Origin: Alphaproteobacteria bacterium
Lineage (GTDB): Bacteria > Pseudomonadota > Alphaproteobacteria > SHVP01
Length of the DNA stretch: 64,000 nucleotides
Assembly: GCA_040216735.1 (NCBI GenBank)
Contig: JAVJOO010000005.1
Location: 248,001-312,000, forward strand
Direction: 5' to 3'
The position numbers and the translations under genes were made by a program. Each line of letters begins with the position of its first letter. The stretch's first letter is position 1. Below, one piece after another: positions 48,757 through 57,908 of this stretch. The notes under the pieces were generated by a model. That model saw nothing but the letters and a program-made list of their open reading frames with translations. It searched no databases and was not told where the DNA came from.

Positions 48757-49761
48757 TTGCCGCAAGGAAACGTCGCGCCACCGCTTCTGGAAGTCGAACG
48801 CCTGCGCGTCGAATTTCCTACCCGGCGCGGCGTCTTGACCGCCGTGGACGACATTTCCTTCACCATCGGTATCGGTGAAATTCTCGGCGTTGTCGGCGAG
48901 TCCGGTGCGGGAAAATCGATGACCGGCTACGCGACGATCGGCTTGCTCGAACCGCCGGGCCGGATCGCCGGGGGCACCATTAAGTTATCGGGACGGCGCA
49001 TCGACAATTTGCCACCGGAGGAAATGCGCCGCGTCCGTGGTCGGCAAATCGGCGCGATCTTCCAAGACCCGCTCACCAGCCTCAATCCGCTCCTGCGCAT
49101 CAGCGACCAATTGATCGAGACTATTCGAACGCACCTCGATCTGACCGAACGACAAGCTCGGGCGCGGGCTTTGGAACTCCTCGAAGAGGTTGGGATTCCC
49201 GCGGCAAAGGAGCGGATCGACCAGTATCCGCACCAGTTCTCAGGTGGGATGCGGCAGCGGATCGTGATTGCGCTCGCGCTGTGCGCGGGACCGCAACTAA
49301 TCGTTGCGGACGAACCGACGACCGCTCTAGATGTCTCGATCCAGGCCCAAATTATCCGGTTGCTCAAGCGCCTGTGCCGCGATCACGGCACGTCCGTCAT
49401 CTTGATCACCCACGACATGGGCGTGATTGCCGAAACCGCCGACCGCGTCGCGGTGATGTATGCCGGACGCATCGTCGAGGTCGGCCCCGTACGCGACGTG
49501 ATCAAAACCGCCCGTCATCCCTATACCCGCGGCCTGATGGCGTCGATTCCCTCGATCACCAACCGCAACAAGGACCTCGCGCAGATTCCAGGCTCGATGC
49601 CCCGTCTATCGGAAATCCCGCCCGGTTGCGCCTTTAGTTCGCGGTGTAACGAATCCATGGATCGGTGCCGCAGCGAACGGCCGGAACTCCAGGCCGATGG
49701 CGCATCGGCAACGGCATGCTGGCTTTATGAGCAGGAACCTGCGGAAACAGTCCATGGCTGA
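48757..49761 (+). CDS. Dipeptide/oligopeptide ABC transporter ATP-binding protein (DppD/OppD type)
   Basis: ATPase of 334 residues. Walker A is VVGESGAGKSMTGYA, the signature QFSGGMRQRIVIALAL, Walker B QLIVADEPTTALDVS and the switch His in LITHDMGVIAE. The C-terminal oligopeptide extension PPGCAFSSRCNESMDRC carries the cysteines that in this group can bind an Fe-S cluster. The only start in frame is TTG 48757, with a moderate GAGGG element. First gene of the transporter operon, overlapping the next ATPase by eight bases. Confidence 0.93.
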   Translation: MPQGNVAPPLLEVERLRVEFPTRRGVLTAVDDISFTIGIGEILGVVGESGAGKSMTGYATIGLLEPPGRIAGGTIKLSGRRIDNLPPEEMRRVRGRQIGAIFQDPLTSLNPLLRISDQLIETIRTHLDLTERQARARALELLEEVGIPAAKERIDQYPHQFSGGMRQRIVIALALCAGPQLIVADEPTTALDVSIQAQIIRLLKRLCRDHGTSVILITHDMGVIAETADRVAVMYAGRIVEVGPVRDVIKTARHPYTRGLMASIPSITNRNKDLAQIPGSMPRLSEIPPGCAFSSRCNESMDRCRSERPELQADGASATACWLYEQEPAETVHG

Positions 49762-50776
49762 AACCCTGTTCGGCGAGAGCCCCGGCGACACTCTCATCGA
49801 GGCGCGGAACCTCTCTCGGTTCTTCGATGTCTCCCCCCCGCTCCTCAACCGCATCGCCGAACGAAAACCGCGCCAAATCGTGCGCGCGGTCGATGGCGTC
49901 AGCTTCGCAATCAAGCGCGGTACAACCTTTTCGCTCGTCGGCGAATCCGGATGCGGCAAGTCCACCGTTGCACGCCTCATGGTCGGTCTGTACGAACCGA
50001 CGGCGGGTTCGATCCTCTACGACGGTGTCAACCTGGCGGCCGTCACCCGACGCGATGCGCGGACCATCCAACGGCGCATGCAAATGGTTTTTCAGGATCC
50101 CTACGCGTCGCTCAATCCGCGGTGGCGCGTAGCCGACATTGTCGCCGAACCGATCCGTCATGCCCGATTGCTGAGCGGCGAGGCCGTACCTGCGCGGGTC
50201 GGCGATCTGTTACGGCAGGTCGGCCTCTCGGAAAAGGACGCTACAAAGTACCCGCACGAATTTTCCGGTGGTCAACGGCAGAGAATTTCGATTGCCCGCG
50301 CGCTGGCCGGAGATCCCCACTTCATCGTATGCGACGAACCGACATCGGCCCTCGATGTTTCGGTTCAAGCGCAGATACTCAACCTCATGCGCCGCTTGCA
50401 GCGCGACTTGAATTTGACCTACCTATTCATCTCCCACGACCTCGCGGTCGTCTACAATATTTCGACGGAAGTCGCGGTCATGTACCTCGGCAGAATTTGC
50501 GAACGCGCGCCGACCGACACGCTGTTCACCCGGCCACGCCACCCCTATACCCGGCTTCTTCTCGACACAATTCCGGACCTCGCGATGACCGGTGAAACGC
50601 GCGAACCGGTCGCGGGCGAAGTACCGAGCCCGATCAATCCGCCGAACGGGTGCGCCTTTCATCCCCGGTGCCCCTTCGCCAACGGTCGTTGCCACACGGA
50701 ACGCCCCAACTTGATCCCGGCGGAAGACACTCTGGTCGCCTGTCATGCCGTCGAAGAGGGGCGCCTTCCGGCCTAA
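49754..50776 (+). CDS. Dipeptide/oligopeptide ABC transporter ATP-binding protein (DppF/OppF type)
   Basis: Second ATPase of the importer, about 340 residues. Walker A SLVGESGCGKSTVARLM, signature EFSGGQRQRISIARAL, Walker B FIVCDEPTSALDVS, and the C-terminal PPNGCAFHPRCPFANGRC. Start at ATG 49754, overlapping the DppD-type stop; ATG 49727 is also in frame and would add nine residues. A 277-base gap separates it from the receptor gene, where a palindrome is found. Energises the permeases encoded at 52718 and 53704. Confidence 0.93.
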   Translation: MAETLFGESPGDTLIEARNLSRFFDVSPPLLNRIAERKPRQIVRAVDGVSFAIKRGTTFSLVGESGCGKSTVARLMVGLYEPTAGSILYDGVNLAAVTRRDARTIQRRMQMVFQDPYASLNPRWRVADIVAEPIRHARLLSGEAVPARVGDLLRQVGLSEKDATKYPHEFSGGQRQRISIARALAGDPHFIVCDEPTSALDVSVQAQILNLMRRLQRDLNLTYLFISHDLAVVYNISTEVAVMYLGRICERAPTDTLFTRPRHPYTRLLLDTIPDLAMTGETREPVAGEVPSPINPPNGCAFHPRCPFANGRCHTERPNLIPAEDTLVACHAVEEGRLPA

Positions 50777-50793
50777 GTAGAGACCCGAGTCGA

Positions 50794-50808
50794 TCACAAA
50801 GTTTGTGA
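50794..50808. promoter_or_regulatory. Perfect 15-base palindrome before the ABC receptor gene
   Basis: TCACAAAGTTTGTGA, two 7-base arms around a central G, in the 277-base gap between the second ATPase and the receptor gene. Its form resembles an operator for a dimeric regulator; no regulator gene is adjacent and no second copy was noticed. The rest of the gap (50777-51053) shows no gene. Confidence 0.4.
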
Positions 50809-51053
50809 CATGGGTCGCCGTCGCTCCGCGTAAACGTCGGTGAATTACGATCAAATACACGCAAAGATGTCGCTCGCGAAGGATTCGCACGTGTTGGCAC
50901 AATGCTAACGTGCATTAACGACGTTGTAGCATTGACTCAGTGGCTTCGCTTCCAGAACATCTGGCGCGACGATAACAGGGTAAGTGTCAAGGTGGCGTTG
51001 ATCATCTTGCAAGAGTCGGGACAACACCGGCACACCAACAGGGAACCCAAAAA

Positions 51054-52643
51054 ATGTTCAGAAAAACATGTCTCGCAGCATGTGCCGCGCTTCTATTCGT
51101 TGCGCCCCTAGCTAGCGCCAAGGACTTCCGATTTGCGTTTCAGGCCGACGCCAACTCCATGGACCCATACAACGTCAATGAAAGCTTCACGTTGGGGTTT
51201 CAGGGAAATATCTACGAGGGCCTCATCGCACGCGGGCCCGACATCCAGATCGAACCCTCGCTCGCCACCGAATGGGAGGTTCTGGAACCGACCCGCTGGC
51301 GTTTCAAGCTCCGGGAAGGCGTCACATTTCACGATGGCCGAGCCTTCACCGCGGACGATGTCGTCTTCTCGGCGGAACGCGTGCAAAAAGAAGGCTCCGA
51401 TCTGAAGGGTCGCTTGACCGGTGGCGGTGTCGTCAGCGTTACCAAGGTCGACGACCACACGGTCGACATCGTCACGGCAAAACCGAACCCCATCCTCCAC
51501 GTCGAATGGGAGACCTGGGCCATCATGTCGAAGGGATGGGCCGAGGAGTTCAATGCAACGAACCCGCAAGCGGTCACCGGGTCGGAGGAGAATTACGCCA
51601 CTCGCAATGCCAACGGCACCGGCCCATTCATCCTCGAAAGCCGGGAGGTCGACGTGCGCACGGTTCTGCGCGTAAATCCGAACTGGTGGGACAAAGCGAA
51701 CCTGAAGAGCAACGTAGACCGCGTCATTCTGACGCCGATCGGGGCCGACGCGACCCGCGTTGCAGCCTTGCTCTCGGGCGAACTCGACATGGCCTACCCG
51801 ATCCCCGTCCAGGACATCGACCGCGTGGAGCGCGGCGCGTCAACGCGCGTTCTGGTCGGCCCGGAACTGCGCACCATTTACTTCGGCCTCGATCAATTTC
51901 GGGACGAACTCCTTTATTCAGACGTCAAAGGAAAGAATCCCTTCAAGGACAAACGGGTCCGCCAAGCGCTCTACCAAGCTATCGACATCGACGCCATCAA
52001 AGACAAGGTGATGCGAGGTCTCTCCAATCCGTCGGCCATGATGGTCGGGCCGGGCGTGGCCGGGTTCGACGAGAGCATCCAACGCCTGCCGTTCGACCCT
52101 GATGCTTCCAAGACGCTTCTCTCCGAGGCCGGTTACCCGAACGGATTTTCGGTCACGCTCGACTGTCCCAACGATCGCTATGTCAATGACGAAGCAATCT
52201 GCCAGGCCACCGTTTCGATGCTCGCTCGGATCGGCGTGAAGGTCGATCTGAATGCTCTGCCCCGGAGCCAGTACTTCGCGAAAATCCTCGCCCCAAAAAT
52301 GGAGACGAGCTTCTTCCTACTGGGCTGGACGCCGGGTAGTTACGATTCCTACAATCCTCTTTTTCTTCTGCTCGGTTGTCAGGACGCGACGGGCAAAGGG
52401 CAGTTCAATCTGGGCCGGTATTGCAACCCCGAAGTCGACGCCTTGAGCGCCGAAATTCTCAGCGAAACCGACGACGCCAAACGCAACGCCCTGGTTGCCC
52501 AGGCTTGGGCGAAAACCATCGCGGATGTGGCCTATCTACCTTTGCATCAGCAGGCACTCGCCTGGGGCGTTTCGAACAAAGTGACCGACATTGCCCAGCG
52601 CGGCGACAACGTGTTCCATGCGCGCCATGTCGTAATGCAATAG
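51054..52643 (+). CDS. Family 5 ABC transporter substrate-binding protein
   Basis: Periplasmic receptor of 529 residues for the dipeptide-type importer. Signal peptide MFRKTCLAACAALLFVAPLA with cleavage near ASAKDF. Family-typical phrases: DANSMDPYNVNESFTLGFQ, EWEVLEPTRWRFKLREGVTF, FHDGRAFTADDVVFS and the C-terminal VAYLPLHQQALAWGVSNKV. AGGGAAC lies before the ATG. Distinct in sequence from the orphan receptor at 47-1738. The ligand could be peptides, opines or other cationic compounds; not determinable here. Confidence 0.93.
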   Translation: MFRKTCLAACAALLFVAPLASAKDFRFAFQADANSMDPYNVNESFTLGFQGNIYEGLIARGPDIQIEPSLATEWEVLEPTRWRFKLREGVTFHDGRAFTADDVVFSAERVQKEGSDLKGRLTGGGVVSVTKVDDHTVDIVTAKPNPILHVEWETWAIMSKGWAEEFNATNPQAVTGSEENYATRNANGTGPFILESREVDVRTVLRVNPNWWDKANLKSNVDRVILTPIGADATRVAALLSGELDMAYPIPVQDIDRVERGASTRVLVGPELRTIYFGLDQFRDELLYSDVKGKNPFKDKRVRQALYQAIDIDAIKDKVMRGLSNPSAMMVGPGVAGFDESIQRLPFDPDASKTLLSEAGYPNGFSVTLDCPNDRYVNDEAICQATVSMLARIGVKVDLNALPRSQYFAKILAPKMETSFFLLGWTPGSYDSYNPLFLLLGCQDATGKGQFNLGRYCNPEVDALSAEILSETDDAKRNALVAQAWAKTIADVAYLPLHQQALAWGVSNKVTDIAQRGDNVFHARHVVMQ

Positions 52644-52717
52644 CCGGCACGATCTGTGATAGGGTCAGCGGGGCGCGCATAGAGCCGTGCAGACCGTTGC
52701 GCTGAACGGAATGGATA

Positions 52718-53704
52718 TTGTTCGCACTAGTAACCCGCCGGATTTTGCAGTCCGTGATCGTCATGCTGACCGTCGCGCTGATTGCATTCGCGCTATTCCG
52801 ATTCGTGGGCGACCCCGTGGCGCAAATGGTGGGGCAGGAAACGCCGCTCGATCAACGCGAACAGCTCCGCGAGCAACTTGGGTTGAACGACCCGATCCCG
52901 TTGCAGTTCGCCCGCTATGTCGTGGACACCGCCCAAGGGAAATTCGGCATTTCCTACCGCACCGGTCGACCGGTCGATGACCTCCTACGCGAACGACTAC
53001 CGGCGACCCTTGAACTCTGTTTTGTCGCTGCCCTTTTTGCCCTGCTCGTCGGCCTGCCGATGGGGGTCTATACGGCACTCTACCCTGACCGCTGGCTGAG
53101 CCGACTCTTTCTCACCGTCTCCCTAATCGGTATTTCGTTGCCCACCTTCTTGGTCGGCATTCTGCTGATCTTGATCTTCGGCGTGACGCTTGGATGGTTG
53201 CCGACATTCGGTCGCGGGGAAGTCGTGGACCTTGGGCTTTGGTCAACCGGGCTGCTCAGTGTCAGCGGATGGAAGTCGATCGTGATGCCGGCGTTCACCT
53301 TGGGAATGTTCCAACTAACGTTGATCATGCGATTAGTGCGGTCCGAGATGCTCGAAGTCCTACGAACCGATTTCATCAAGTTCGCCCGCGCACGGGGTCT
53401 GCGTGCCCGCTCGGTGAACTTTCGGCACGCCCTGAAAAATACGTTGGTCCCCGTGATCACGATCACCGGACTCCAACTCGGCGCGATCATTGCGTTCGCG
53501 ATCATCACCGAATCGGTGTTTCAATGGCCCGGCATGGGCCTTCTTTTCCTGCAGGCAATTCAATTCGCCGATATTCCGATCATGGCGAGCTATCTCGTCC
53601 TGGTGTCTCTGTTCTTCGTCGTGATCAATCTCGTGGTCGACATTCTCTATCACATCGTCGACCCGCGCCTCCGCGCGGAACGGCGCATCGCGATGGGCAA
53701 CTGA
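52718..53704 (+). CDS. Dipeptide-type ABC transporter permease (DppB type)
   Basis: Inner-membrane permease of 328 residues with six helices. The N-terminal helix is RRILQSVIVMLTVALIAFAL; DQREQLREQLGLNDPIPLQF is the typical periplasmic loop. The EAA-type loop contacting the ATPases is near LRTDFIKFARARGLRARSV. The start is TTG 52718 with GGAATGG before it; no in-frame ATG is available. Its TGA overlaps the ATG of the next permease (TGATG). Confidence 0.93.
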   Translation: MFALVTRRILQSVIVMLTVALIAFALFRFVGDPVAQMVGQETPLDQREQLREQLGLNDPIPLQFARYVVDTAQGKFGISYRTGRPVDDLLRERLPATLELCFVAALFALLVGLPMGVYTALYPDRWLSRLFLTVSLIGISLPTFLVGILLILIFGVTLGWLPTFGRGEVVDLGLWSTGLLSVSGWKSIVMPAFTLGMFQLTLIMRLVRSEMLEVLRTDFIKFARARGLRARSVNFRHALKNTLVPVITITGLQLGAIIAFAIITESVFQWPGMGLLFLQAIQFADIPIMASYLVLVSLFFVVINLVVDILYHIVDPRLRAERRIAMGN

Positions 53705-54630
53705 TGGCGCGCGGCTGGGGCGCGGCCCTACGGCAGCGACTCGACACAGATGTCGCCAATAGCTTTCGTCGCTCGCCGGTTACGATGATCGCGGGTGTTG
53801 TAACGGCATCGCTCTTTCTCATGGCGTTGTTCGCACCGCTCATCTCACCCCAGGATCCGTTCGATCCGGCGAGCCTCAATCTCCTAGATGCGTTCACGGC
53901 ACCCGTGTGGGACGAGGGCGGAACCTGGAGGTTCTGGCTCGGGACCGACGACCAGGGGCGCGATATTTTCTCGGCGATTCTCTACGGCCTACGGGTTTCC
54001 CTCTTGGTCGGCTTCGCGTCCGTGTTGTTCTCGATGGCGCTCGGCGTAACCTTGGGTCTCATTGCCGGCTATGTCGGCGGCTACATCGACAGCATCGTCA
54101 TGCGCATCGCAGACGTTCAACTCAGCTTCCCCGCCATTCTTATCGCGTTGCTGATCAACGGTGTCGCCCGTGTCGTGATGCCGCGTGCGGCGGTCGAAGA
54201 CCTCGCGATACCCGTACTCGTCCTATCCATCGGGTTGTCCGGTTGGGTGAACTTTGCCCGTACGGTGCGCGGCTCGACGATGGTCGAGAAGGGCAAAGAG
54301 TACGTCCTGGCTGCCCGCGTGGTCGGGCGACCACCATCGATCATCATGATACGCCATGTCCTGCCAAACGTAGCCGGACCCGTTCTGGTGATCGCCACCA
54401 TCAGCCTCGCCGTGGCGATTCTCGCCGAGGCGACGCTCTCGTTTCTCGGCGTCGGTGTGCCGCCGACTCAACCTTCCCTGGGAACGTTGGTCAACGTTGG
54501 TAACAACTTCCTCTTTTCGGGTGAGTGGTGGGTCGTCGTCTTTCCTGGCGCGACGCTCGCCCTCCTCGTTCTCGCCGTGAACTTGCTCGGCGACTGGCTG
54601 CGCGATGCGCTGAACCCGAGGCTGCGCTAG
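53704..54630 (+). CDS. Dipeptide-type ABC transporter permease (DppC type)
   Basis: Second permease of 308 residues. Characteristic features are the N-terminal RSPVTMIAGVVTASLFLMAL helix, the GTDDQGRDIFSAILYGLRVS segment, the EAA loop KEYVLAARVVGRPPS and the C-terminal LAVNLLGDWLRDALNPRLR. The start is fixed by the TGATG overlap with the DppB-type gene; a much longer open frame upstream is antisense-like noise within that gene. Ends the operon two bases before the end of the convergent ThDP enzyme gene. Confidence 0.95.
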   Translation: MARGWGAALRQRLDTDVANSFRRSPVTMIAGVVTASLFLMALFAPLISPQDPFDPASLNLLDAFTAPVWDEGGTWRFWLGTDDQGRDIFSAILYGLRVSLLVGFASVLFSMALGVTLGLIAGYVGGYIDSIVMRIADVQLSFPAILIALLINGVARVVMPRAAVEDLAIPVLVLSIGLSGWVNFARTVRGSTMVEKGKEYVLAARVVGRPPSIIMIRHVLPNVAGPVLVIATISLAVAILAEATLSFLGVGVPPTQPSLGTLVNVGNNFLFSGEWWVVVFPGATLALLVLAVNLLGDWLRDALNPRLR

Positions 54631-54631
54631 C

Positions 54632-56386
54632 TCACCGCCGACCGATCATCGTCGCGGCAGTCGCCCCCCGGGGGCCAACGCGAACATCGATTACGCAGGC
54701 GCCTCCGGCACGTAGCACGGCGACACCTTCCATCATCGCGGTCGCGAGTTGACCTGCGGTTTCGATCGGTCCAATGCCCGGGAGACCCTGGGCTTTGGCC
54801 AACTGGGCAAGGTCCAAAGCTGGGTCCGCGATCTTCTGTCCTATCCACCGGTTGTCCGGGTTGCGCGACCGCAGGCGCGCGACACGATCCTGATGCATCT
54901 CGTCGTTAAAGTAGGATTGGTTGTTGGCAACGATGGTCAGCAAGGGAATGCGGTAATGCGCCGCCGTCCAAAACGCATTGACGCCCATGAGGTAGTCGCC
55001 GTCCCCAATCACCGCGACGGCGAGCCGACCTGAGTCTTTGAGCGCCAAGGCGCTGCCGATCGCCATCCCCGGCCCTGAGCCGATACCCCCGCCCCCGTCG
55101 TACCCGAGAAAGTCGAGCGGCCCTTCCAGCGGCCACCGCGCGCCTGGCCAGCCGCCCGGCAGGCGCACCAACGAAACTGGGGAATCGCCCACAGCATCCC
55201 TCAACGCGTTGGCAATGTGATCCACGGTCAGCGGCCCATCGCCGCTGAGATCGTCCGGGGTCTTGCGCGGCGGCACCGCGGATGTCTTGCGACCACCCGC
55301 AACCGCCGCCGTCAGAAGTGGCACCGCCACATCGGCTTCGCTCAATAGCGTGACGTCGACCGGTGGCAAACCTTGATGGTCCATGCTCCAACCGTTGTGG
55401 ACGTATTGATCGATCGAGGCATGAATCACGCTTGCCCCTACTTCCACGTCCGACCACACCTGCCCGAGCGTTCCGGCAAGGTCGATCCAGTCGAGGCTGA
55501 GGATCACGTCACACGCTCGCACCGCCTGCTTTTGGTCATCGCTGAGGAATTGCAGGGTCCCGCCGTGCTGGGCGTGGGCCGTCGGGAAGGTCGCGCCCGC
55601 CTTGAAATCGGTGAACACGACGGCACCGAGTTTTTCGGCGAGAGCGACCCGCGCATCCCATGCGTTCTGGGTCCGGGCAATGCGGCCCGACAGAATCGCC
55701 GGGCGTCGGGCACCGTTCAGAAGCGCCGCGGCCTCTTCTAAAGCTTCGGCACTCGGTCGCTGCGATCTCGCGGGGGCATACCGCCGGGCGTCGGGCGGCA
55801 CAATCGGCGCGTCGAGGGCCTGTTCCTGAAGGTCCGCATCGAGGCACACGTAGACTGGGCCCCGCGGTGCCGTTCGGGCGATCTGATTGGCCCGGTAGAT
55901 CGACTCGACCGCCGCGGCGACCGATGCTGGTTGATCGTCCCATTTGATGAAGTTTCGGATCAACCCACCTTGATCCTGGGCGGTGTGAATCCAATCGATC
56001 CACGGTCGGCGCTTCGCCGCATCGACCGGACCGGTGGCGCCGAACACCATTACCGGCACCCGGTCGCAAAACGCGTTGAATATGCCCATCGATCCGTGCA
56101 TCAAACCGACGTTACTATGTAACACCACAGCCATCGGCTCGCCGGCCACCTTGGCATAGCCGTGCGCAATCGAAACCGCATGGTCTTCATGTAAGCACAG
56201 GATCATCTGAGGATCCCGGTTGCCGAGAAAGTTGACCAGGCTGTCGTGGAACCCACGAAAGCTCGCACCCGGGTTCAGCGCAACATACTTGAGCCCCAGA
56301 TTGCGTACTGCCATCGCCATCGTGTCGCTTCCCCACGCGGGTGCGGCATTTCCTGCAACATCGACTGGCTTCTCGATCTCGTCCAT
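54632..56386 (-). CDS. Thiamine diphosphate-dependent enzyme (acetolactate synthase/benzoylformate decarboxylase-like)
   Basis: Three-domain ThDP enzyme of 584 residues. The activating Glu is in LCLHEDHAVSIAHGYAKVAG; the ThDP-binding motif is AVIGDGDYLMGVNAFWTAAH running to the metal-binding IVANNQSYFND. FAD-binding residues of true acetolactate synthases are not obvious, so decarboxylase or carboligase activity is open. Start at ATG 56386 with GAGG just before; GTG 56395 also possible. It neighbours the DUF1194 gene on the same strand (nine bases) and converges with the ABC operon. Confidence 0.88.
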   Translation of the reverse strand: MDEIEKPVDVAGNAAPAWGSDTMAMAVRNLGLKYVALNPGASFRGFHDSLVNFLGNRDPQMILCLHEDHAVSIAHGYAKVAGEPMAVVLHSNVGLMHGSMGIFNAFCDRVPVMVFGATGPVDAAKRRPWIDWIHTAQDQGGLIRNFIKWDDQPASVAAAVESIYRANQIARTAPRGPVYVCLDADLQEQALDAPIVPPDARRYAPARSQRPSAEALEEAAALLNGARRPAILSGRIARTQNAWDARVALAEKLGAVVFTDFKAGATFPTAHAQHGGTLQFLSDDQKQAVRACDVILSLDWIDLAGTLGQVWSDVEVGASVIHASIDQYVHNGWSMDHQGLPPVDVTLLSEADVAVPLLTAAVAGGRKTSAVPPRKTPDDLSGDGPLTVDHIANALRDAVGDSPVSLVRLPGGWPGARWPLEGPLDFLGYDGGGGIGSGPGMAIGSALALKDSGRLAVAVIGDGDYLMGVNAFWTAAHYRIPLLTIVANNQSYFNDEMHQDRVARLRSRNPDNRWIGQKIADPALDLAQLAKAQGLPGIGPIETAGQLATAMMEGVAVLRAGGACVIDVRVGPRGATAATMIGRR

Positions 56387-56395
56387 GGGCCTCAC

Positions 56396-57211
56396 TCAGA
56401 ATGTGTCGAAGTCAAATTGATTGCCGCGGAACTGCCGAATCATCTTCTCGCCAATATCGCACGGCGGCGGTACATATCCCTGTGCGCGGTGAAATGTGTT
56501 CGGCTGGTGACCAGCGATTTCGAGGATCAGTTTGCGACGAATGGCACTGCCGAAATCATGGAAACCCTCCGCCACAACGACGAACGCCCCCGGCCCGGCA
56601 ATGACGCAATGCTCGAAATAGACATCGAGATCCTTCATTTGCGGGATGCCAAAGGGATTGGGCCGATCGTTGATGATCGGCAGCCCGTTCACGGTAACCC
56701 CTGCCTCGGCCGCGAGGTCGCGGGACCGGTTGACCAACGTTCCATTGTTATTCGGCCCGTCGCCGGAAATATCGATCACGAGCCGCGTTCCTTGGAAGGT
56801 GTTGGCGTCGAACATCGGCAGAGCGAACTCGATCGCGCCGCTAATCGACGTGTAGCGACCCCGGTGCAACGGGGCGCGCTCCAACGCCGCAACAAAGGCC
56901 TCCGCTGTAGCAGGACCGTCGATCATCATCCAGTCGACGGTGACCGCCCGGCTAAACGCCCCCGCCCACTCCACATAAGTCACGGCAATTCGCCCCAATG
57001 GGCCCGCGCCAATCGCGCTGAGCACGACCGGATCGAGGAACGCCGCCATATAGCCTTGCCGCTGCAGTCGCGCTTCCTCGAAATCGATACTGCCGGAGAC
57101 ATCGACCGCAAGAACGAGCTCCAAGTCGACAGCTTGTGCCCTTGCCGGCGTCGCCAGAGCCAGAGCTGCACCCAAGCTACAAACCGCAAGGAGGAATCGC
57201 GCGCGCGTCAT
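56396..57211 (-). CDS. DUF1194 domain-containing secreted protein (VWA-like)
   Basis: Exported protein of 271 residues. Signal peptide MTRARFLLAVCSLGAALALA with cleavage near ARAQAV. The von Willebrand A-like fold shows the metal-site motif LAVDVSGSIDFEEARLQRQG and VIDISGDGPNNNG, the DUF1194 hallmarks. The C-terminal part has conserved FEHCVIAGPGAFV. Function unknown; adhesion or surface sensing is a guess based on the fold. The ATG overlaps the stop of the glycosylase gene upstream and lies in an inverted repeat. Confidence 0.88.
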   Translation of the reverse strand: MTRARFLLAVCSLGAALALATPARAQAVDLELVLAVDVSGSIDFEEARLQRQGYMAAFLDPVVLSAIGAGPLGRIAVTYVEWAGAFSRAVTVDWMMIDGPATAEAFVAALERAPLHRGRYTSISGAIEFALPMFDANTFQGTRLVIDISGDGPNNNGTLVNRSRDLAAEAGVTVNGLPIINDRPNPFGIPQMKDLDVYFEHCVIAGPGAFVVVAEGFHDFGSAIRRKLILEIAGHQPNTFHRAQGYVPPPCDIGEKMIRQFRGNQFDFDTF

Positions 57212-57843
57212 CCCGAAGCGTCCGGGACGCCGGGATGAGCGTAGTAGTGCCAGAGGAAACACGCCGCAGCGCTCCGGTAGGGGCGCCACGATTCAGCAAT
57301 GTGACGCATCCGTTTCTCGTCGGGACGTTTCCGCAATTTCTTGAGCCGCTGGACGGCCGCGCAAATCGCCAAATCCCCCGCCGGCATGATATCGGCGCGG
57401 CCCAGTGCAAAGAGCAGGTAGATCTCGGCCGTCCACCGGCCGATCCCCTTGATCTCGGTGAGCGCGGCAATTGCCGCGGCATCGTCCATCCGGTGCAACC
57501 GGCGGAAATTCAACGCCCCGCTGGTGACGGCGGTTGCCAGTTCGCGCCCATATGCGATTTTCTGCCGACTTAGTCCAAGTGCTCGGAGTTCCGCATCCGA
57601 TGCCGCGGCCAAACGTTCGGGGTCGCATCCGGTCGCCGCGTCCAACCGCTCAATGATCGCCTTGGCGGCATGGACTGAGAGTTGTTGCGCCATCACAATT
57701 CGCAGCAAGCCCGAGAAGCCCCGGGTTTGGCGGCGCCGGCGCGGCAGTCCCACGACGCGGAAGGCAGCGCTAATGTGCCGATCGCGGCGCGCAAGTTCTT
57801 CAAGTGCAGGCGCAAGGGTTGGGTCAGGTCGGCCATGGATCAT
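57208..57843 (-). CDS. DNA-3-methyladenine glycosylase II-type base-excision enzyme
   Basis: HhH-GPD glycosylase of 211 residues. The helix-hairpin-helix is LTEIKGIGRWTAEIYLLFAL, followed by GRADIMPAGDLAI, with the catalytic Asp. It removes alkylated bases such as 3-methyladenine from DNA. Start at ATG 57843; the frame extends upstream to 57981 but runs over the divergent kinase start region. No Fe-S cluster cysteines, which fits the AlkA/MagIII side. Overlaps the DUF1194 gene by four bases. Confidence 0.92.
   Translation of the reverse strand: MIHGRPDPTLAPALEELARRDRHISAAFRVVGLPRRRRQTRGFSGLLRIVMAQQLSVHAAKAIIERLDAATGCDPERLAAASDAELRALGLSRQKIAYGRELATAVTSGALNFRRLHRMDDAAAIAALTEIKGIGRWTAEIYLLFALGRADIMPAGDLAICAAVQRLKKLRKRPDEKRMRHIAESWRPYRSAAACFLWHYYAHPGVPDASG
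57209..57237. repeat. Nested inverted repeat over the glycosylase/DUF1194 junction
   Basis: CATCCCG (57209-57215) pairs with CGGGATG (57231-57237), and inside GCGTCC (57218-57223) pairs with GGACGC (57225-57230). It covers the end of the glycosylase gene and the ATG of the DUF1194 gene. The GTCATCCCG...CGGGATG form resembles the palindromic intergenic elements common in alphaproteobacteria, here partly inside coding sequence. Confidence 0.5.
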
Positions 57844-57908
57844 GGCCGACTCTAGCCCGGCCTTGCCGGTTGGCGCGAAGCCTTTATGCTGACCCGCATG
57901 TTCAGCCG

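Noticed and set aside
50880-50905. Possible sigma-54 promoter around TTGGCACAATGC before the ABC receptor gene
   Set aside because: The GG to GC spacing is six bases instead of ten, so it does not fit.
53194-53703. Upstream extension of the DppC-type permease frame
   Set aside because: The sequence in this stretch codes for DppB in another frame, and the TGATG junction fixes the DppC-type start at 53704.
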